Origin: Massilia eburnea
GTDB lineage: Bacteria > Pseudomonadota > Gammaproteobacteria > Burkholderiales > Burkholderiaceae_D
Assembly: GCF_009720745.1 (NCBI RefSeq)
Contig: NZ_WNKX01000008.1
Span: 1-64,000, forward strand
Length of the DNA: 64,000 bases
Direction of reading: 5' to 3'
Shown: piece after piece, positions 34,105 through 43,486 of the stretch
How positions within the stretch are numbered: position 1 is the stretch's first letter
How the letters are laid out: each line of letters opens with the position of its first letter
Notes under the pieces: model-generated
Database searches by the model: none
Seen by the model: only the letters and a program-made list of their open reading frames with translations
What the model was told of the DNA's origin: nothing
Made by a program: the position numbers and the translations under genes

Positions 34105-35922
34105 TTACATACTCGCGCTGGCGATCCAGGCGTTGACGCGGGCCTCCAGGATTGGCAGCGGCAGCGTGCCGTCGCCCAGGATCACAGCATGGAAGGCCGG
34201 GTAGCTGAACTTGCTGCCCAATGCTTTCTGCGCCTTGTCGCGCAGTTCCAGGATCTTCAGCGAACCAATCTTGTAGCTCAGGGCTTGTGCCGGCCAGACC
34301 ATATAGCGCTCGATCTGGTTCTTGGCGCGTGCTTCCGAGACGCCCAGGGTTTCCACCATGTAGGCGATGGCCTTCTCGCGGCTCCAGCCCAGCGCGTGCA
34401 CGCCGGTGTCCACCACCAGGCGCACGGCGCGCAGCATTTCCGCATTCAGGTGGCCGTAGTACCAGACCGGGTCGTCGTACAGGCCGAAGTCCTTGCCCAG
34501 CGTTTCCGAATACAGCGCCCAGCCTTCGGTGTAGGCGGCGTTGTTCTGGTTCTCGGTGCTGAACATGCGGAAGTCGGGCAGCGGCATTTCCTTCAGCAGC
34601 GCGGCGTGGAAGTGGTGGCCCGGCACGCCTTCGTGCAACAACAGGCTGGCCATGCCGGTGCGGCTGTAGTCTTTTGGATCGTTGACCACGGCCCAGAACA
34701 CGCCCGGATGCGAGCCATCGGCCGCTGGCGGGGTGTAATGGTCGGAGGCGGTGGCGCGGGTCAGTTCGGGCTCCAGGTCGACCACCAGTTTTGATTTCGG
34801 CACCAGGCTGAAATAGGCGGGCAGTTTGGCCTGCACGATGTCGTAGATCTTGCGGTATTCGTTCAGCACTTCAGCTTCGGTGGTGAAGGGCTTGAACTTC
34901 TGCTGGTTGCTGACCCATTGCGGGAAACCTTGCGCCGGGCCTTCGTAACCGAGCTTGCCCATCAGGCCTTGCATCTGGCCGCTGATGCGGGCGACTTCTT
35001 TCAGGCCAAGGTCGTGCACTTCCTGCGGCGTCAGCGGCAGGTTGGTGCTGTCGTTGATGCGTGCCTTGTACCAGGCGGCGCCGTTTGGCAGGGCGCTCCA
35101 GCCGCTGCTGTCACGGCTGGCTGCCAGGTAATCGGATTCCAGGAATTTCACCAGCCGTTGCAGCGCTGGATTCAGCTTCGCCACGGCGGCGCGGTAGTCG
35201 CGGCTCAGGCGCTGTTTGTCGGCGTCGCTGAACGATGCAGGCATGCGTGTGATTGGCGAGTAGTAGACGCTGGCCTCCGGCGTCGCGCTGCGCAGGGCGG
35301 CCATCTGCGGCAGCATGGCCTGGGTGATGGTCTTCGGCTGGACGACGCCTTGCTTGATGCCTTCGCGCATATTGGCGATGGCCTGGTCGATCCACGGCGC
35401 CAGCTGGCGTACGCGGCTAAGGTAGTCCTCGTATTGCTTGACGGTGCCCAGCGGCTGCGAACCGGTGCCGCCGGCGTAGTTTGCCAGGGTGCTGGGGATG
35501 TTGTCGAAGTGGTTCAGCGGCAGCAGGTGCTCCGGGAACGGCGCCAGGGCGAGGGCGGCGTCCAGTTCATATGCCAGCAGGTCCATCGTCATCTTGTCCT
35601 GGTCGGCCAGTTGTGTGCGCGGGATTTTTGCCAGGCGCTTTTGCATCTGGCGGTAGGTGGCGAATTGCTTGGCGCGCACAGATGGGGAGATGGCCATGCC
35701 GATCTGGTCGTTGTAGCGCGGGTCGCCGTTGGCGGTCGCGAACAGCAGCGGGTCGTATTTGGCGCGGGAGACGTGGAAGTCGTTGGCCAGTTGCGCCAGT
35801 TGGCGGCTTGCTTGCGTGGCTTGTTGCTTGGCGGCCGGTGCTGCCAGGGCCGGGGGGAACGCGAGAGGGGAGGCCAGCAGGCTGGCAGTGAGGACCGCGG
35901 TGGTTAGGCGGGTAGGCAGCAT
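34105..35922 (-). CDS. DUF885-family exported zinc peptidase-like protein
   Basis: A 605-aa protein with a signal peptide ending in ALAAPA. The DUF885 domain covers most of the chain. The putative metal site is HEGVPGHHFH near residue 434 (HExxxH/HExxH-like), followed by YTEGWALYSETLGKDFG, which supplies a glutamate. The family consists of poorly studied M32-related metallopeptidases. Length is typical. It is flanked on both sides by inverted repeats rather than T-rich terminators. Confidence 0.85.
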   Translation of the reverse strand: MLPTRLTTAVLTASLLASPLAFPPALAAPAAKQQATQASRQLAQLANDFHVSRAKYDPLLFATANGDPRYNDQIGMAISPSVRAKQFATYRQMQKRLAKIPRTQLADQDKMTMDLLAYELDAALALAPFPEHLLPLNHFDNIPSTLANYAGGTGSQPLGTVKQYEDYLSRVRQLAPWIDQAIANMREGIKQGVVQPKTITQAMLPQMAALRSATPEASVYYSPITRMPASFSDADKQRLSRDYRAAVAKLNPALQRLVKFLESDYLAASRDSSGWSALPNGAAWYKARINDSTNLPLTPQEVHDLGLKEVARISGQMQGLMGKLGYEGPAQGFPQWVSNQQKFKPFTTEAEVLNEYRKIYDIVQAKLPAYFSLVPKSKLVVDLEPELTRATASDHYTPPAADGSHPGVFWAVVNDPKDYSRTGMASLLLHEGVPGHHFHAALLKEMPLPDFRMFSTENQNNAAYTEGWALYSETLGKDFGLYDDPVWYYGHLNAEMLRAVRLVVDTGVHALGWSREKAIAYMVETLGVSEARAKNQIERYMVWPAQALSYKIGSLKILELRDKAQKALGSKFSYPAFHAVILGDGTLPLPILEARVNAWIASASM

Positions 35923-35963
35923 TGGGTATCCTGGGTAAAGATGAGGCGCTCAGGATACCTTAA

Positions 35964-36012
35964 ACCGGCAAACCGGTGTCAGACCCGCAGGGTCGGACAC
36001 CGGTGTGCCGGT
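35964..36012. repeat. 23-bp imperfect inverted repeat between DUF885 and hslO genes
   Basis: Arms 35964-35986 and 35990-36012 pair with three mismatches around a 3-base loop; the core is ACCGGTGTC..GACCC. It begins 2 bp after the hslO stop (at 36014 on the other strand) and may end hslO transcription. Confidence 0.75.
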
Positions 36013-36013
36013 C

Positions 36014-36961
36014 TTAGTGTTTGGCTTCCGATCCGTGGATCAGCGCTTCGGCCGGCGCGTCGGTGACGAACAGCTGCGCGCAGTCGACCGCATCGTACTC
36101 GTAATGCTTGCCGCAGAAATCGCAGTTGATTCCCAGCTTGCCCTGTTCGGACAGCGCATCTTCAACTTCCTGCTGCCCCAGCATCTTCAACATATTTCCC
36201 ACCTTCTCGCGCGTGCACGAGCAGTGGAATTCCGGATGCAGCGGCTCAAACACGCGCAGCGTCTCTTCCCAGAACAAACGCTTCTGCAGTTCATCGATGC
36301 CATGCTCCAGCATCTCCGCTTCTTTCAGCGTATCGCCCAGCATCACCACGCGGTTCCAGGTTTCCTGCGAATGTTCAACCGCCTGCGCCGTGGTTTCAGC
36401 CTTGCCGCCATGCAGCGGCAGCTTTTGCAGCAGCAAGCCGCGCGAGACCTGGTCATCCGCCGCCAGCCACAGTTTGGTATCGAGCTGCTCCGAACGCAGC
36501 ATGTAATGCTCGATCACCGTCGCCACGTCCTCCCCATCCAGCGGCACGATGCCCTGGTAAGGCTGCTGGCCCGGCACCTTCTCCGCCGGATCCAGCGTGA
36601 TCACGAAACGGCCGTGGCCATGTGCGTTGACCAGCGCCTGCAGGCCCGCGTCTTCCGCGATTGCGAACTCGGAGTTCATCTTGGCCGTTGCACGCATGCG
36701 CAGTTCGGAATCGCATTCCACCACCAGCAGGCGCACCGGGCCGTCGCCATGCAGCTGCATGATCAGCGAGCCGTTGAATTTCAGGTTGGCCGACAGCAGG
36801 GCGGCCGCCGACACCATCTGGCCCAGCAGGCGCTTGACGGCCGTCGGATAGTGGTGGCGAGCCACGATCTCGCGCCAGGTGGCGGAGATGTCGATCAGCT
36901 CACCGCGCACGGCGGCGTCTTCGAAAACAAACTTCTGCAGGGTATCCGGGGTGTTCGTCAT
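36014..36961 (-). CDS. hslO: redox-regulated chaperone Hsp33
   Basis: A 315-aa Hsp33. The zinc switch is complete: CSC near residue 248 and CDFC near residue 280. Oxidation releases zinc and activates the holdase. The N-terminal chaperone core includes VSAAALLSANLKFNGSLIMQLHGDGP. The start is the ATG at 36961, five bases after the stop of the gamma carbonic anhydrase gene, so the two are probably one operon. Longer upstream open frame is unrelated sequence. Confidence 0.95.
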   Translation of the reverse strand: MTNTPDTLQKFVFEDAAVRGELIDISATWREIVARHHYPTAVKRLLGQMVSAAALLSANLKFNGSLIMQLHGDGPVRLLVVECDSELRMRATAKMNSEFAIAEDAGLQALVNAHGHGRFVITLDPAEKVPGQQPYQGIVPLDGEDVATVIEHYMLRSEQLDTKLWLAADDQVSRGLLLQKLPLHGGKAETTAQAVEHSQETWNRVVMLGDTLKEAEMLEHGIDELQKRLFWEETLRVFEPLHPEFHCSCTREKVGNMLKMLGQQEVEDALSEQGKLGINCDFCGKHYEYDAVDCAQLFVTDAPAEALIHGSEAKH

Positions 36962-36966
36962 TGTTT

Positions 36967-37491
36967 TTATCCAATCTTTTTCAGTTGCGACTTGAACAGC
37001 TGGCCACGTTTGACATAGCTGTCGGCGCTGCCGATCAGGCGCGCCACGTCCTCCGCTGTCAGCTGGCGCACCACTTTTGCGGGGGCACCGACGATCAGCG
37101 AGTTGTCGGGAAATTCCTTGCCCTCGGTGACCAGGGCGCCGGCGCCGACCAGGCAACCTTTGCCGATCCTGGCGCCGTTCAGCACCACCGCCTGGATGCC
37201 GATCAGCGAGCCGTCGCCGATGGTGCAGCCATGCAGCATGGCCTGGTGGCCGATGGTCACGTCCTTGCCCACCGTGAGCGGGTAGCCCATGTCGGTGTGC
37301 ATGACCGTACCTTCCTGCACATTACTGTTTTCACCGATTGTGATGCGCTCGTTATCGCCGCGAATCGTTGCGCCGAACCAGACGGAGCTGTTCGCGTGCA
37401 ACGTGACCTTGCCGATCAAAGTCGCATTCTCCGCCACGAAAGCGGAAGCATCAATCTCAGGCGAATGCTCGCCAAGCTGGTAAATTGTCAT
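36967..37491 (-). CDS. gamma-carbonic anhydrase family protein (YrdA/PaaY-like)
   Basis: A 174-aa left-handed beta-helix protein with hexapeptide repeats. The metal ligands are visible: His in GTVMHTD and two in [11 protein letters not shown], as in Cam/YrdA-like proteins; there is also [18 protein letters not shown]. Activity as a carbonic anhydrase or as a thioesterase-like protein is not certain for this subgroup. The ATG at 37491 starts the conserved [14 protein letters not shown]. It precedes hslO by 5 bp. Confidence 0.88.
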   Translation of the reverse strand: MTIYQLGEHSPEIDASAFVAENATLIGKVTLHANSSVWFGATIRGDNERITIGENSNVQEGTVMHTDMGYPLTVGKDVTIGHQAMLHGCTIGDGSLIGIQAVVLNGARIGKGCLVGAGALVTEGKEFPDNSLIVGAPAKVVRQLTAEDVARLIGSADSYVKRGQLFKSQLKKIG

Positions 37492-37544
37492 GGATGGTCC
37501 GGTACGAGGGAAGGGAAGTGGCGCTATTGTACGCCAAGCAGGTT

Positions 37545-37562
37545 TTAGCACGGTCGTGCTAA
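37545..37562. promoter_or_regulatory. palindromic operator candidate between divergent genes
   Basis: TTAGCACG-GT-CGTGCTAA is a perfect 8+8 bp palindrome in the 102-bp gap between the carbonic anhydrase operon and the divergent alpha/beta hydrolase. A leftward -10 (TACAAT, plus-strand 37526-37531) places the palindrome over the expected -35. It resembles TetR-type operators. No regulator gene is adjacent. Confidence 0.6.
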
Positions 37563-37593
37563 TATCTCGTTTCACCATTTTGAGGCAAGCGAC

Positions 37594-38469
37594 ATGATTC
37601 CATCCCGTTCCGATTTCATCGACGTGCGCGGCAAGCGCACCCACGTGCTGCACTGGGGCCGCGAAGGCGCGCCCAAGGTCTTCATGGTGCACGGCTGGAT
37701 GGACGTTGGCGCCAGCTTCCAGTTCGTGGTCGATTGCCTGAAGGGCGATTGGCACGTGATTGCACCCGATTGGCGCGGCTTCGGCCTGACCGAGCGTAAC
37801 GGTACCGATACTTACTGGTTCCCGGATTACGTTGCCGACCTGGATGCCATCCTGCGCCATTACCAGCCGGACGGCGAGGTGAATTTGCTGGGCCATAGCA
37901 TGGGCGGCAATGTTGTCAGTTTATACGCAGGCGTGCGTCCCGAGCGCATCCGCCGCCTGATCAACCTGGAAGGCTTCGGGCTGAAGGCGACCGTGCCGGA
38001 GCAGGCGCCATCGCGCATGCGCAAGTGGCTGGACGAACTGCTGGTCGCGCCGGAAATGCGCACCTACGAATCGCAGGCCGCCGTCGCCGCCCGTTTGCAG
38101 AAGACCAACCCGCGCTTGTCCGACGAACGCGCTGCCTTCCTGGCGACGCACTGGTCGGCCCGGAATGCGGAAGGGCGCTGGGAAATCCTGGGCGACCCGG
38201 TGCACAAGCGCCCGGGTCCTTCGCTTTACCGGGTTGAGGAAGTGCTGGCCTGCTGGAAGAAAATCACGGCGCCGGTGCTGTGGGTGGAGGCGGAAGACAC
38301 CAATATGTGGCTGTGGATGGGCCCCAAGGACGAGGCGCGCGCCGAAATCGACCGCCGCCTGGGCCACCTGGCCAAGGTCACGCCGAAAATGATGCCCGAT
38401 GCCGGCCATATGCTGCACCATGACCAGCCCGAATTGCTGGCCGAAATGTTGGAGGAATTCCTGGCTTGA
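37594..38469 (+). CDS. alpha/beta hydrolase
   Basis: A 291-aa alpha/beta hydrolase. The oxyanion region is [12 protein letters not shown], the nucleophile elbow GHSMGG, the acid probably in [10 protein letters not shown], and the catalytic histidine in [11 protein letters not shown]. There is no signal peptide. The substrate is unknown (lipid ester or acyl thioester are possible). It stands divergent to the carbonic anhydrase/hslO pair with a shared palindromic site between them. Confidence 0.88.
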   Translation: MIPSRSDFIDVRGKRTHVLHWGREGAPKVFMVHGWMDVGASFQFVVDCLKGDWHVIAPDWRGFGLTERNGTDTYWFPDYVADLDAILRHYQPDGEVNLLGHSMGGNVVSLYAGVRPERIRRLINLEGFGLKATVPEQAPSRMRKWLDELLVAPEMRTYESQAAVAARLQKTNPRLSDERAAFLATHWSARNAEGRWEILGDPVHKRPGPSLYRVEEVLACWKKITAPVLWVEAEDTNMWLWMGPKDEARAEIDRRLGHLAKVTPKMMPDAGHMLHHDQPELLAEMLEEFLA

Positions 38470-38511
38470 GCTTTCAGCGTACAATGAAAGCTTCGCAATT
38501 TTGCAATCCGT

Positions 38512-39345
38512 ATGCTGAACGTAGACTTACACTGCCATTCGAATGTGTCCGACGGTGTGCTGCCCCCGGCGGCGGTGGCCGAACATGCCCGTAAGGCGGG
38601 CGTGAACGTCTGGGCGCTGACTGACCATGATGAAGTGGGCGGCGTCGCCACTGCACGCGCCGCGGCGCAGCTGCATGGCATGCAGTTCGTGCCCGGGGTG
38701 GAGATTTCCATCACCTGGGCCAATGAGACGGTGCATATCGTCGGCCTGCAGATTGATGAAAATAATTCAGCCTTGCTGAAAGGGCTGGAAGATACCCGTT
38801 CAGGGCGCGATAACCGTGGGCGCGAGATTGGCCGCCAGCTGGAGATGGTGGGCATTCCGGGCGCTTATGAAGGTGCGTTGAATTACGTCGACAATCCTTC
38901 GCTGATGTCGCGCACGCACTTTGCGCGCTTCCTGGTGGAGCAGGGGATTTGCGCTTCGGTGCCGGAGGTGTTCCGCAAGTACCTGTCGCCGGGGAAGCCG
39001 GGGTTCGTCGAGCATCGCTGGGCTTCGCTGCAGGATGCGGTGGGCTGGATTCTGGGCGCGGGCGGGATTGCGGTAATTGCGCACCCGGGACGCTACAAAT
39101 TCACGCCGATGCAGGAAGGCGTGCTGTTTGACGAGTTCAAAGCGCTGGGTGGGACGGCGATTGAGGTGGTGACCGGGTCGCATACGCCTGACCAGTATCC
39201 GAAATATGCCAATCTGGCCAATAGTTATGGTTTCCTGGCTTCGCGCGGGACGGATTTTCATGCGCCGGGGGAGGCGCGGGTTGATTTTCACCTGCTGCCG
39301 CCGTTGCCGGCTAATGTGACGCCGGTTTGGCATGACTGGTTCTGA
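38512..39345 (+). CDS. rnm: PHP-domain 5'-3' exoribonuclease / nucleoside bisphosphatase (YciV/RNase AM)
   Basis: A 277-aa PHP-domain phosphoesterase. Metal-binding motifs are DLHCHSNVSDG (7-14 region), LTDHDEVGG, PGVEIS, AHPGRY and GTDFHAPG, all intact. The family (YciV, RNase AM) degrades short RNAs and 3',5'-nucleoside bisphosphates and matures rRNA 5' ends. It usually sits beside yciO; here htpX lies between the two. It starts 42 bp after the hydrolase gene. Confidence 0.9.
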   Translation: MLNVDLHCHSNVSDGVLPPAAVAEHARKAGVNVWALTDHDEVGGVATARAAAQLHGMQFVPGVEISITWANETVHIVGLQIDENNSALLKGLEDTRSGRDNRGREIGRQLEMVGIPGAYEGALNYVDNPSLMSRTHFARFLVEQGICASVPEVFRKYLSPGKPGFVEHRWASLQDAVGWILGAGGIAVIAHPGRYKFTPMQEGVLFDEFKALGGTAIEVVTGSHTPDQYPKYANLANSYGFLASRGTDFHAPGEARVDFHLLPPLPANVTPVWHDWF

Positions 39346-39353
39346 CAACCGGT

Positions 39354-39383
39354 AAGCCGGTAACCCGGCCGGGTTACCGGTTT
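39354..39383. repeat. 24-bp perfect palindrome after rnm
   Basis: CCGGTAACCCGG joined to CCGGGTTACCGG (39357-39380), extended by AA/TT outside. It can form a long stem, 11 bp after the rnm stop and just before the htpX promoter; it has no T run. Confidence 0.75.
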
Positions 39384-39387
39384 GGCA

Positions 39388-39416
39388 CTTGAATTCCCCT
39401 GCAACTGACCATAGAT
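39388..39416 (+). promoter_or_regulatory. sigma32-type promoter of htpX
   Basis: CTTGAA (39388-39393), a 15-bp spacer and CCATAGAT (39409-39416) fit the RpoH consensus. They lie 33 bp before the htpX ATG. HtpX is a heat-shock regulon member in E. coli, which supports the call. Confidence 0.65.
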
Positions 39417-39449
39417 TATGATTCGGCAAAGTTGTCCGGAGAACCCCAC

Positions 39450-40319
39450 ATGAAACGCATCGTCCTCTTCATCGCCACCAACCTCGCAGTTGTGGCGGTG
39501 CTTTCCATCGTCCTGTCCCTGCTCGGCATTGGCCGGCCCGGCTCCGGCACCAGCCTGGGCAGCCTGCTGGCATTTTCGGCCGTGGTCGGCTTCACCGGCT
39601 CCATCATTTCCCTGCTGATGTCCAAGCCCATGGCCAAATGGTCGACCGGGGCGCGCGTCATCGAGCAGCCGCAGAACTCCACCGAGCAATGGCTGGTCGC
39701 CACCGTGCATGGCCTGGCCGACAAGGCGGGCATCGGCCGTCCTGAAGTCGCCGTCTACGAAGGCGACGCCAACGCCTTCGCCACCGGCGCCTTCAAGAAC
39801 GACGCCCTGGTTGCCGTCTCCACCGGCCTGCTGCAGTCCATGAACAAGGAGGAAGTGGAAGCGGTACTGGGCCACGAGGTCGCCCACATCGCCAATGGCG
39901 ACATGGTCACCCTGACCCTGATCCAGGGCGTGGTGAACACCTTCGTCGTGTTCCTGGCGCGCATCGTCGGCGGCATCGTCGACAATATGCTGAACAAGGG
40001 TGAAGAGCGCCGCGGTCCGGGCATCGGCTATATGGTCACCGTGTTCGTATGCGAAATCGTGTTCGGCCTGATCGCCTCCATGATTGTGGCCTGGTTCTCG
40101 CGCCAGCGTGAATTCCGCGCCGACGCCGGTTCGTCCCGCTTGCTGGGTTCCAGCGTGCCAATGCAGCACGCCCTGGCGCGCCTGGGCGGCGTGCATCCGG
40201 GAGAACTGCCGCAGGGCATGGCCGCTTCCGGCATTACCTCGCCGAGCGGCTGGGCTGCACTGTTCTCCAGCCATCCTCCGATTGAAGAACGCATCGCGGC
40301 GCTCCAGCAGCTGCGCTAA
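39450..40319 (+). CDS. htpX: membrane zinc metalloprotease HtpX
   Basis: A 289-aa M48 protease of the inner membrane. Two N-terminal membrane segments (6-25, 33-53) are followed by the HEVAH zinc motif in [14 protein letters not shown], two more hydrophobic segments (about 150-200), and the EFRADAGSS segment with the third ligand. Role: degradation of damaged membrane proteins. The ATG at 39450 follows GGAG by 8 bases. yciO starts 3 bp after its stop. Confidence 0.95.
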   Translation: MKRIVLFIATNLAVVAVLSIVLSLLGIGRPGSGTSLGSLLAFSAVVGFTGSIISLLMSKPMAKWSTGARVIEQPQNSTEQWLVATVHGLADKAGIGRPEVAVYEGDANAFATGAFKNDALVAVSTGLLQSMNKEEVEAVLGHEVAHIANGDMVTLTLIQGVVNTFVVFLARIVGGIVDNMLNKGEERRGPGIGYMVTVFVCEIVFGLIASMIVAWFSRQREFRADAGSSRLLGSSVPMQHALARLGGVHPGELPQGMAASGITSPSGWAALFSSHPPIEERIAALQQLR

Positions 40320-40322
40320 ACC

Positions 40323-40946
40323 ATGACCCAATTCTTCCAGGTACACCCAGAAAACCCGCAGCTGCGGCTGATCAAGCAAGCGGCGCAAATCATCCACGGC
40401 GGCGGCATCGTCGCGCTGCCGACCGATTCCTGCTATGCGCTGGTGTGTCACCTGGACGATAAGGCGGCGGTGGAAAAGCTGCGCCGCATCCGCGGCATCG
40501 ACGAAAAGCACCATTTGACCCTGCTGTGCCGCGACCTGAGCGAAATCAGCACCTACGCCCGGGTCGACAACAAGCAATTCCGCCTGATGAAGGCTGTCAC
40601 GCCGGGCCCTTACACCTTCATCCTCGAGGCGACGCGCGAAGTGCCGCGCCGCCTGTCGCACCCCTCGCGCAAGACCATCGGCCTGCGTGTGCCAAAGAGT
40701 ACGATCACTGAGATGCTGATGGCAGAACTGGGCCAGCCGCTGCTGGGCACCACCCTGATCCTGCCTGGCGACGACGAGCCGCTGACCGACCCGGACATGG
40801 TGCTGGAGCGGCTGGGCAAACAGGTCGAACTCGTGATCGACGGCGGCGCCTGCAGCTTCGAGCCGACCACCGTGGTGGACCTGACCGGCGACGAGCCAGA
40901 ATTGATCCGGCGCGGCTGCGGCGACTGCGCCGCGCTCGGCCTCTGA
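40323..40946 (+). CDS. yciO: Sua5/YciO/YrdC-family protein, L-threonylcarbamoyladenylate synthase type
   Basis: A 207-aa protein with the YrdC-like dsRNA-binding fold. Signatures are GGIVALPTDSCYAL, RKTIGLRVPKS, GTTLILPGDDEPL and DGGACSFEPTTVVDLTGDEPELIRRG. YciO-type members are related to, but not equal to, the tRNA t6A enzyme TsaC, so its exact function is open. It is translationally close to htpX. Confidence 0.9.
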   Translation: MTQFFQVHPENPQLRLIKQAAQIIHGGGIVALPTDSCYALVCHLDDKAAVEKLRRIRGIDEKHHLTLLCRDLSEISTYARVDNKQFRLMKAVTPGPYTFILEATREVPRRLSHPSRKTIGLRVPKSTITEMLMAELGQPLLGTTLILPGDDEPLTDPDMVLERLGKQVELVIDGGACSFEPTTVVDLTGDEPELIRRGCGDCAALGL

Positions 40947-40998
40947 TGCCTTCCGGCGCTCGGCAAGCGCGCTGGACCCCTCTGATAGAATTCCCGAT

Positions 40999-41670
40999 AT
41001 GAACAATTTTGACCAGGTAATCCAGACAATCACGGTCTACGCGATCCCTGTCCTGTTTGCCATTTCCCTGCACGAAGCCGCCCACGGTTACGTGGCCCGT
41101 TATTTTGGCGACAACACTGCTGAAAGGCTGGGCCGTCTGTCCCCGAATCCCCTCAAGCACATCGACTTGTTTGGTACCATCCTGCTGCCGCTGATGTTGA
41201 AATTCATTGGCGCACCGCCATTCGGCTATGCTAAGCCAGTGCCGGTGGACTTCAGCCGCTTGCGCAACCCCAAAAAGCAAATGGGCTTTGTGGCGGCCGC
41301 GGGGCCGGCCGCCAATTTCGTCATGGGCCTGGGTTGGATGCTTCTGCTGGTGGTGCTGCTTAATTTGCGCGTCTATGAGCGTTTCCCGATCGAAATGTGC
41401 AAGGCCGGTGTCATCGCCAACTCGGTGATGTGCGCCTTCAACTTGCTCCCGATCCCGCCACTGGATGGTGGTCGCATTGTCACCGCGCTGCTTCCCCGCG
41501 ACTTGGCAGTTAAGTTCGCGAGCATTGAACGGCTTGGCCCCCTTATTTTCCTCGGCCTGATTCTGCTGCTGAACACCGGCCCGTTCCGCGCCCTCGTTAA
41601 TGGCCTCGTTGGCCTGGTGATGACCGCGATCGAACTGCCTTTCCGACCATTCCTCCCCTATGTATCCTGA
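40999..41670 (+). CDS. site-2 protease family (M50) membrane metalloprotease
   Basis: A 223-aa polytopic membrane protein of the M50 family. The zinc motif is HEAAHG in LFAISLHEAAHGYVA, and the third ligand is in NLLPIPPLDGGR. No PDZ domain is present, so it is of the small type rather than RseP. Substrates are unknown. The gene overlaps trpS by 11 bp and is commonly found beside it in betaproteobacteria. Confidence 0.92.
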   Translation: MNNFDQVIQTITVYAIPVLFAISLHEAAHGYVARYFGDNTAERLGRLSPNPLKHIDLFGTILLPLMLKFIGAPPFGYAKPVPVDFSRLRNPKKQMGFVAAAGPAANFVMGLGWMLLLVVLLNLRVYERFPIEMCKAGVIANSVMCAFNLLPIPPLDGGRIVTALLPRDLAVKFASIERLGPLIFLGLILLLNTGPFRALVNGLVGLVMTAIELPFRPFLPYVS

Positions 41671-42862
41671 CCGCGTAGTCTCCGGCATGCGCCCCACGGG
41701 CAGCATGCACCTTGGCCACTACCACGGGGCCTTGAAGAACTGGATCAAGATGCAGTCCGAGCAGCCATGCCTGTTCTTTGTCGCCGACTGGCACGCGCTC
41801 ACCACGCATTACGACGACCCGTCGATCATCGAAAAATCGACCTGGGACATGCTGGTGGACTGGCTGGCAGCCGGCATCGACCCAACCCAGGCCACGCTGT
41901 TCATCCAGTCTAAGATCCCCGAGCACGCCGAGCTGCACCTGCTGCTGTCGATGGCCACACCGCTGGGCTGGCTGGAGCGCGTGCCAACCTATAAGGACCA
42001 GATCGAAAACCTGGCCAACAGGGACCTGCAAACCTACGGCTTCCTCGGCTACCCGCTGCTGCAGGCGGCCGACGTGCTGATCTACCGCGCCAGCGAAGTG
42101 CCGGTCGGCGACGACCAGGTGCCGCATGTGGAAATGATGCGCGAAATCGCGCGCCGCTTTAATCACCTGTACGGCAAAGAGAAGGGTTTCGAAGAAAAGG
42201 CGCAGGACGCCGTCAAGAAGCTGGGCAGCAAGCGCGCCAAGCTGTACAACGAATTGCGCACCGCCTACCAGCAGGAAGGTGATGACGCCGCCCTCGAACA
42301 AGCCAAGGCCATGCTGGACGACGCGCAAAACCTGTCGATGATCGACCGCGAGCGCCTGTTCGGCTACCTGGAAGGCGCGCGCAAGCTTATCCTGGTCGAG
42401 CCGCAGGCCAAGCTGACCGAGGCGTCGCGCCTGCCGGGCCTGGACGGCCGCAAGATGTCCAAGAGCTACGGCAACGCCATCGCCCTGCGCGAGGACAAGG
42501 ACGCGGTCACGAAAAAGATCCGCACCATGCCGACCGATCCCGCACGCGTACGCCGCACGGATCCCGGCGAACCGGAACGCTGCCCGGTCTGGCAATTCCA
42601 TGTCGTGTACTCCGACGGACCGACCCAGGAATGGGTGCAGAAGGGCTGCAAATCGGCCGGCATCGGCTGCATCGAATGCAAGCAGCCTGTGATCGACGCC
42701 ATCGTCAAAGAGCAGGAGCCGATGCACGAACGCGCCCAGCCTTACCTGGACGATCCGTCCCTGGTGCGCGCCATCGTCGCCGACGGCAATGAAGCCGCGC
42801 GCAAGCTGGCGCAGGAAACCATGCGCGACGTGCGCGAAGCGATGGGATTAAGTTATGGCTGA
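41660..42862 (+). CDS. trpS: tryptophanyl-tRNA synthetase
   Basis: A 400-aa class I synthetase. The HIGH-type motif is GHYHGA (22-27) after RVVSGMRPTGSMHLG, and the KMSKS motif is intact (GLDGRKMSKSYGN). The C-terminal part includes a Cys-containing insertion (GCKSAGIGCIECKQP), which is found in longer bacterial TrpRS. It is somewhat longer than E. coli TrpS (334 aa). It overlaps both the upstream protease gene (11 bp) and the downstream methyltransferase gene (8 bp). Confidence 0.97.
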   Translation: MYPDRVVSGMRPTGSMHLGHYHGALKNWIKMQSEQPCLFFVADWHALTTHYDDPSIIEKSTWDMLVDWLAAGIDPTQATLFIQSKIPEHAELHLLLSMATPLGWLERVPTYKDQIENLANRDLQTYGFLGYPLLQAADVLIYRASEVPVGDDQVPHVEMMREIARRFNHLYGKEKGFEEKAQDAVKKLGSKRAKLYNELRTAYQQEGDDAALEQAKAMLDDAQNLSMIDRERLFGYLEGARKLILVEPQAKLTEASRLPGLDGRKMSKSYGNAIALREDKDAVTKKIRTMPTDPARVRRTDPGEPERCPVWQFHVVYSDGPTQEWVQKGCKSAGIGCIECKQPVIDAIVKEQEPMHERAQPYLDDPSLVRAIVADGNEAARKLAQETMRDVREAMGLSYG

Positions 42863-43412
42863 TGTCTTTACTCCACCATCGGCCTGGGTCGAACGTTTCT
42901 CCACCTTGGTGCCGGGCGGCGAAGTGCTGGACCTGGCTTGCGGCAGCGGCCGCCACTCGCGCCTCATGGCCGCGCTCGGCCACGCCGTGGTGGCGGTGGA
43001 CCGCGATGCTGAAGCCCTGGCCGCCACCGCCGATGACGGCATCGTCACCAGCCAGATCGACCTGGAAGAAGAGGGGGCCTGCTGGCCCTTCGGCCTGGAG
43101 CGCTTCGCCGCCATCATCGTCACCAACTACCTGCACCGCCCGCTGCTGGCGGACATGCTGGGCAGCCTGGCGCCGAACGGCATGCTGATTTACGAGACTT
43201 TCGCCGACGGCAATGCCGCCTTCGGCAAACCATCAAATCCGGCTTTTTTGTTACAGCCGGGAGAATTGTTGGAATTGGCTAGAATGCATGGTTTGCGTGT
43301 CATCGCATTCGAAGATGGGGTCGTTAATACACCGAAACCCGCGATGGTGCAGAGGATTTGCGCCGTAAAAGCGGAGTTTCCAAGGGAGGCGGCGCTGTTG
43401 CCGTCATTTTGA
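42855..43412 (+). CDS. class I SAM-dependent methyltransferase
   Basis: A 185-aa Rossmann methyltransferase. Motif I is [11 protein letters not shown], followed by an acidic residue in VVAVDRD and a later [15 protein letters not shown]. The closest family recall is TehB-like or tellurite-resistance-type methyltransferases. The substrate is not known. The start overlaps trpS by 8 bp. Confidence 0.85.
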   Translation: MADVFTPPSAWVERFSTLVPGGEVLDLACGSGRHSRLMAALGHAVVAVDRDAEALAATADDGIVTSQIDLEEEGACWPFGLERFAAIIVTNYLHRPLLADMLGSLAPNGMLIYETFADGNAAFGKPSNPAFLLQPGELLELARMHGLRVIAFEDGVVNTPKPAMVQRICAVKAEFPREAALLPSF

Positions 43413-43486
43413 GCGACCAAAATGCACCACGGGTGCAGGGTATGCTCTACAATCGTCGTTTTAATTCTTATTGCAATTGGTTTCCT

